A stretch of DNA of 14,432 nucleotides from Thermoleophilia bacterium (GTDB lineage Bacteria > Actinomycetota > Thermoleophilia > Gaiellales > Gaiellaceae), in NCBI GenBank assembly GCA_013362295.1, contig JABFWJ010000402.1, positions 1 to 14,432 on the forward strand. Reading direction: 5' to 3'. Every line of letters begins with the position of its first letter. Position 1 is the first letter of the stretch. This document shows positions 12,061 to 14,432 of this stretch, one piece after another. Below the pieces are notes generated by a model, which ran no database searches, was not told where the DNA came from, and saw nothing but the letters and a program-made list of their open reading frames with translations. The translations under genes were made by a program, and so were the position numbers.

Positions 12061-13868
12061 GCTTGCGGTTCCTCGGCGAGCGCGGCGGCGGCGCGGATCA
12101 GCCCGATGTGGCTGAGGCCTTGCGGGAAGTTGCCGAGGAACTCCTGGGTGTCGGGGTCGATCTCCTCCGGGTAGAGACCGACATCGTTCGCGAGCGCGAC
12201 CAGGTCGTCGAGCAGCGCCGCCGCTTCGTTGCGGCGTCCGATCTTGGCGAGCGCCTCGACGAGCCAGAACGAGCAGGCGAGGAAGGCGCCTTCGCCGCCG
12301 CTGAGGCCGTCGTCGCCGCTATAGCGACGCACGAACGGGCCGTTTGCGAGCTCGCGCCGGATCGCCTCGACGGTCGTGTCGACGCGGTCGGCGTCGGCGC
12401 CGTAGCCGAAGATCAGGGCCAGCAACACGCTCGCGTCCAGCTCGTCGCCACCGGCGAAGCGGGAGTAGCTGCGCTTGTCCTCGGACCAGCAGTGGCTCTC
12501 GACGAACTCGCCGATGCGGTCGAGCTCGCCGCGCCAGCGGCTCGCGTGCCGGTCGGGGAGGGCGCCTTGCTCGGCGAGGTCGAGCGCGCGTCGGAGCGCG
12601 AGCCAGCACATCATCTTCGACTGCGTGAAGTGGAGCGGCTCGCTGCGCACTTCCCAGATGCCGGCGTCCTTCTGCCGCCAGATCTTGCAGACGTAGTCGG
12701 CGGTGTCCGCGAGCCGCGTCCCCGTCTCCGCGTCGAGCCGATGGCCGTTCTGCGCAAACAGCCAGGCCGACTGGAGCAGGTTTCCGTACAGGTCGAGCTG
12801 GAGCTGTTCGAGCGCGCCGTTGCCGATCCGCACCGGCGCGGAACCCCCGTAGCCGGCGAGCGGCAGCGTCTGCTCCTCGGCGCGTGTGCCGCCGTTCAGA
12901 CGGTAGAGCACCTCTAGCCGCGGCCGCGAGATCTGCGAGGCATGAAGCAGCCACCAAAAGAAGGAGCGGGCCTCGGCCGCGCAGCCGACGGTGAGGAAGG
13001 CGTCGATCGTGAGTGCGCTGTCGCGTACCCAGGCGAAGCGGTAGTCCCAGTTGCGCTCGCCGCCGATCTGCTCGGGTAGCGACGTGGTCGGCGCGGCCGC
13101 AACCGCGCCGGTCGGCGCGTGCACGAGCAGCTTCAGCGCGAGCGCGCTTCGGCGTACCTGTTCGCGCCAGGGTCCCTGGTAGGTGCGAGTCTCCGCCCAG
13201 GCGGACCAGTAGTCGTTGCTGAGGTCGAGGCGGCGGTCGGCGTCGTCGCGACTGGGCAGGACGAGAGGCTCGCCGGTTGCGCTTGCGAGCACGACGTGCG
13301 CCCGCTCGCCCGCGGTGACGGACAGTTTGCCCGTGATCACTTGGTCTCCGGCTTCCAGGTGCGCGTCCGGCCAGGCGAGCAGCGCCAGCGCGGCGCCCTT
13401 GTCGAGGGCGTAGCCGGTGAGGCCGTGAACGCGGAGGCGCGGTCGGCGGCGGCCGTAGTTGAATCTCGGCTTCAGCTCGAGTTCGAAGTCGACCTGGCCG
13501 GAGATGCCTTCGACCCGCCTCACGAGTTCCCGCCCTGGCTCCAGGCCAGGGCCCGCCAGCGTCAGCGCCTCGACGACGCGCGCCCGTCCCGCCCCGGTCG
13601 TGAAGGTCGTCTCGAGCACGTTCGAGCCGTTCCGATAGCGCCGCACGGACTGGAAGGCTCCGGCGGGACGGAGAAGGAATGAGCCGCCACGGTCGCGATC
13701 GAGCAGGGCGGCGAACACGCTCGGCGAGTCGAGATCCGGCAGGCACAGCCAATCCACCGATCCGCCGCGCTCGACCAGCGCGACGGTGCGGCCGTCGCCG
13801 ATCGCCGCGTAGTCACGAATCGGCGCGTAGTCGGAGGAGGATCGCAGCCGCCGGCCGGCCGCGCTCAC
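12057..13868 (-). CDS. glycoside hydrolase family 15 (glucoamylase/trehalase-type)
   Basis: A 603-residue protein, the normal length for bacterial GH15. The N-terminal beta domain (about 1-250) opens with IGDGRTVALVERGGSVDWLCLPDLDSPSVF, diagnostic of the family. The (alpha/alpha)6 catalytic domain holds GERNWDYRFAWVRDSALT (about 272), IWEVRSEPLHFTQSKMMCW with a probable catalytic Glu (about 403), and GGEGAFLACSFWLVEALA with the second (about 524). EEIDPDTQEFLGNFPQGLSHIGLI closes the protein. Actinobacterial relatives include trehalases and glucoamylases, and the substrate cannot be fixed here. There is no signal peptide, so it is probably cytoplasmic. GTG 13868 overlaps the anti-sigma stop (GTGA), making a coupled operon. 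Confidence 0.93.
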   Translation of the reverse strand: MSAAGRRLRSSSDYAPIRDYAAIGDGRTVALVERGGSVDWLCLPDLDSPSVFAALLDRDRGGSFLLRPAGAFQSVRRYRNGSNVLETTFTTGAGRARVVEALTLAGPGLEPGRELVRRVEGISGQVDFELELKPRFNYGRRRPRLRVHGLTGYALDKGAALALLAWPDAHLEAGDQVITGKLSVTAGERAHVVLASATGEPLVLPSRDDADRRLDLSNDYWSAWAETRTYQGPWREQVRRSALALKLLVHAPTGAVAAAPTTSLPEQIGGERNWDYRFAWVRDSALTIDAFLTVGCAAEARSFFWWLLHASQISRPRLEVLYRLNGGTRAEEQTLPLAGYGGSAPVRIGNGALEQLQLDLYGNLLQSAWLFAQNGHRLDAETGTRLADTADYVCKIWRQKDAGIWEVRSEPLHFTQSKMMCWLALRRALDLAEQGALPDRHASRWRGELDRIGEFVESHCWSEDKRSYSRFAGGDELDASVLLALIFGYGADADRVDTTVEAIRRELANGPFVRRYSGDDGLSGGEGAFLACSFWLVEALAKIGRRNEAAALLDDLVALANDVGLYPEEIDPDTQEFLGNFPQGLSHIGLIRAAAALAEEPQA

Positions 13869-14131
13869 TCGCCGTCGAGTCGCCGGATCCGCTTGACCAC
13901 CGCCGGGGCGACCGAGGGAGCCGGCCCGGGCGCGAAGGAGTCCTCGAGCTCGTGCAACCGCTCGATCGTCTGACGCAGCGAGCGCGCGACGGCCGAGCAG
14001 GCGTCGCAGCCCGCCAGGTGGAGGCGGACGCGCAGGCGGCGCAGACCGCCCAGCTCCCCGTCGACGTGAGCCGAAAGCTGCTCGCGCGTCTCCTCGCACG
14101 AACCCACCATCATGTCCATCAGCGATCTCAT
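13865..14131 (-). CDS. zinc-finger anti-sigma factor, soluble
   Basis: An 88-residue protein with the anti-sigma zinc motif: Cys12, SAHVDGELGG, then H38-x3-C42-x2-C45 (HLAGCDACSAV), and a helical, charged C-terminus (RQTIERLHELEDSF). There is no membrane helix, so it acts in the cytoplasm, possibly as a redox-responsive type. The partner is probably the divergent sigma gene at 14196. ATG 14131 is taken; the internal ATGs at residues 5, 7 and 8 are also possible, and no strong SD is seen. First gene of a three-gene overlapped operon with GH15. Confidence 0.8.
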   Translation of the reverse strand: MRSLMDMMVGSCEETREQLSAHVDGELGGLRRLRVRLHLAGCDACSAVARSLRQTIERLHELEDSFAPGPAPSVAPAVVKRIRRLDGE

Positions 14132-14142
14132 CTGGTCTGATC

Positions 14143-14186
14143 ATCGTAGATGCGGTATGCCCTCGAAACGATTCCGGGCATACGAT
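14143..14186. promoter_or_regulatory. divergent promoter region with two TACGAT boxes
   Basis: TACGAT occurs on both strands: on - at 14148-14143, 11 bases before ATG 14131, and on + at 14181-14186, 9 bases before ATG 14196. Both fit a TAnnnT -10 for leaderless or very short-leader transcripts. No -35 matching TTGACA is seen for either. Confidence 0.35.
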
Positions 14187-14195
14187 CCCCCGGCG

Positions 14196-14432
14196 ATGGC
14201 AGTCAGCGAACGCGAGCTGCTCGAGCAGGCACGCGCCGGCGATCTCGACGCGTTCGCCGAGTTCGTGCGCGCCTTCGAGCGGCGGATCGGCGCCGTCTGC
14301 TACCGGCTGCTCGACGACGCCCGCGACGTCGACGAGGCGGTGCAGGACACCTTCGTGCAGGCCTGGCGCAACCTGGAGCGCTTCCGCGGTGACGCGACGC
14401 CGTACACGTGGCTGTATCGGATCGCGGTCAAT
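14196..14432 (+). CDS. ECF-family sigma factor, 5' part
   Basis: Runs off the window after 79 codons. Region 2 is clear: ELLEQARAGDLDAFAEFV, then RRIGAVCYRLLDDARDVDEAVQDTFVQAWRNLERFRGDATPYTWLYRIAVN, a typical ECF pattern with the DTFVQAWR core helix. ATG 14196 has no SD but lies 9 bases after a TACGAT box, which would suit a leaderless start. It is transcribed away from the anti-sigma/GH15 operon, with 64 bases between starts. Confidence 0.88.
   Translation, partial: MAVSERELLEQARAGDLDAFAEFVRAFERRIGAVCYRLLDDARDVDEAVQDTFVQAWRNLERFRGDATPYTWLYRIAVN

Noticed and set aside
12319..13752. 477-codon open frame on - inside the GH15 gene
   Set aside because: Shadow frame; the GH15 motifs are all in the frame ending at 12057.
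14150..14392. 80-codon frame on + at the window end
   Set aside because: Arg-rich shadow; the sigma motifs are in the frame from 14196, which runs off the edge.
1..14432. CRISPR array, tRNA or rRNA genes, transposase or integrase
   Set aside because: No regularly spaced repeats, no cloverleaf or rRNA sequence, and no transposase-like frames were seen on reading; the only duplications are the DUF3179/promoter and sigma fragments.

Overview
The window is very GC-rich DNA with strong third-position GC bias. It has Shine-Dalgarno (SD) sites next to probable leaderless starts, 4-base ATGA/GTGA gene overlaps, and several ECF sigma/zinc-finger anti-sigma genes. This suggests a high-GC actinobacterium, perhaps of the Thermoleophilia/Gaiellales type. 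That placement is inference, since there is no rRNA or taxonomic marker. No tRNA, rRNA, CRISPR array, insertion sequence or phage gene was seen.

Layout. (1) 1-2110, + strand: the end of an unknown gene, two small membrane proteins (the second apparently frameshifted), then two overlapping membrane-protein genes. (2) 2111-3262: an NAD(P)H-hydrate epimerase-like protein that runs without a stop into a secreted cupredoxin. (3) 3369-6696: a duplicated-domain, His/Met-containing secreted protein, an ECF sigma factor, its anti-sigma factor, a YedY/MsrP-like molybdopterin oxidoreductase and a four-helix cytochrome b. This looks like an envelope redox-stress module. (4) 6697-8239: an exported small protein behind a tandem 11-bp repeat promoter, converging on a DUF3179 protein. 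(5) 8240-8899: a decayed ECF sigma fragment. (6) 8900-10213: an exported beta-rich protein and an isochorismatase-family hydrolase. (7) 10214-11221: a rearranged area with a second, broken DUF3179 copy downstream of a peroxiredoxin-like gene. (8) 11289-14131: a NrtS-like protein on +, then on - an anti-sigma factor, a GH15 glucoamylase/trehalase-type enzyme and a membrane protein in a tightly overlapped operon. (9) 14196 to the end: a divergent ECF sigma factor cut by the window edge.

The strongest find is the peroxiredoxin-like gene at 10658-11221 (-). Its frame is open from an ATG to a normal end except for one TGA, which lies exactly where the catalytic cysteine of the RHxGCxxCR motif belongs, giving RHAG-TGA-LICR. 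A perfect 6-bp hairpin with a G in its 5-nt loop lies 14 nt after the TGA, as expected for a bacterial SECIS element. I read it as a probable selenocysteine protein that ordinary gene callers would truncate.

Other leads: a promoter (TGAACC-N17-CATCTAA) kept at both DUF3179 copies and placed for leaderless GTG starts; a parallel between region 3 and the known sigma/Met-rich protein/YedY hypochlorite-response system; and several reading-frame anomalies that could be biology or assembly error.
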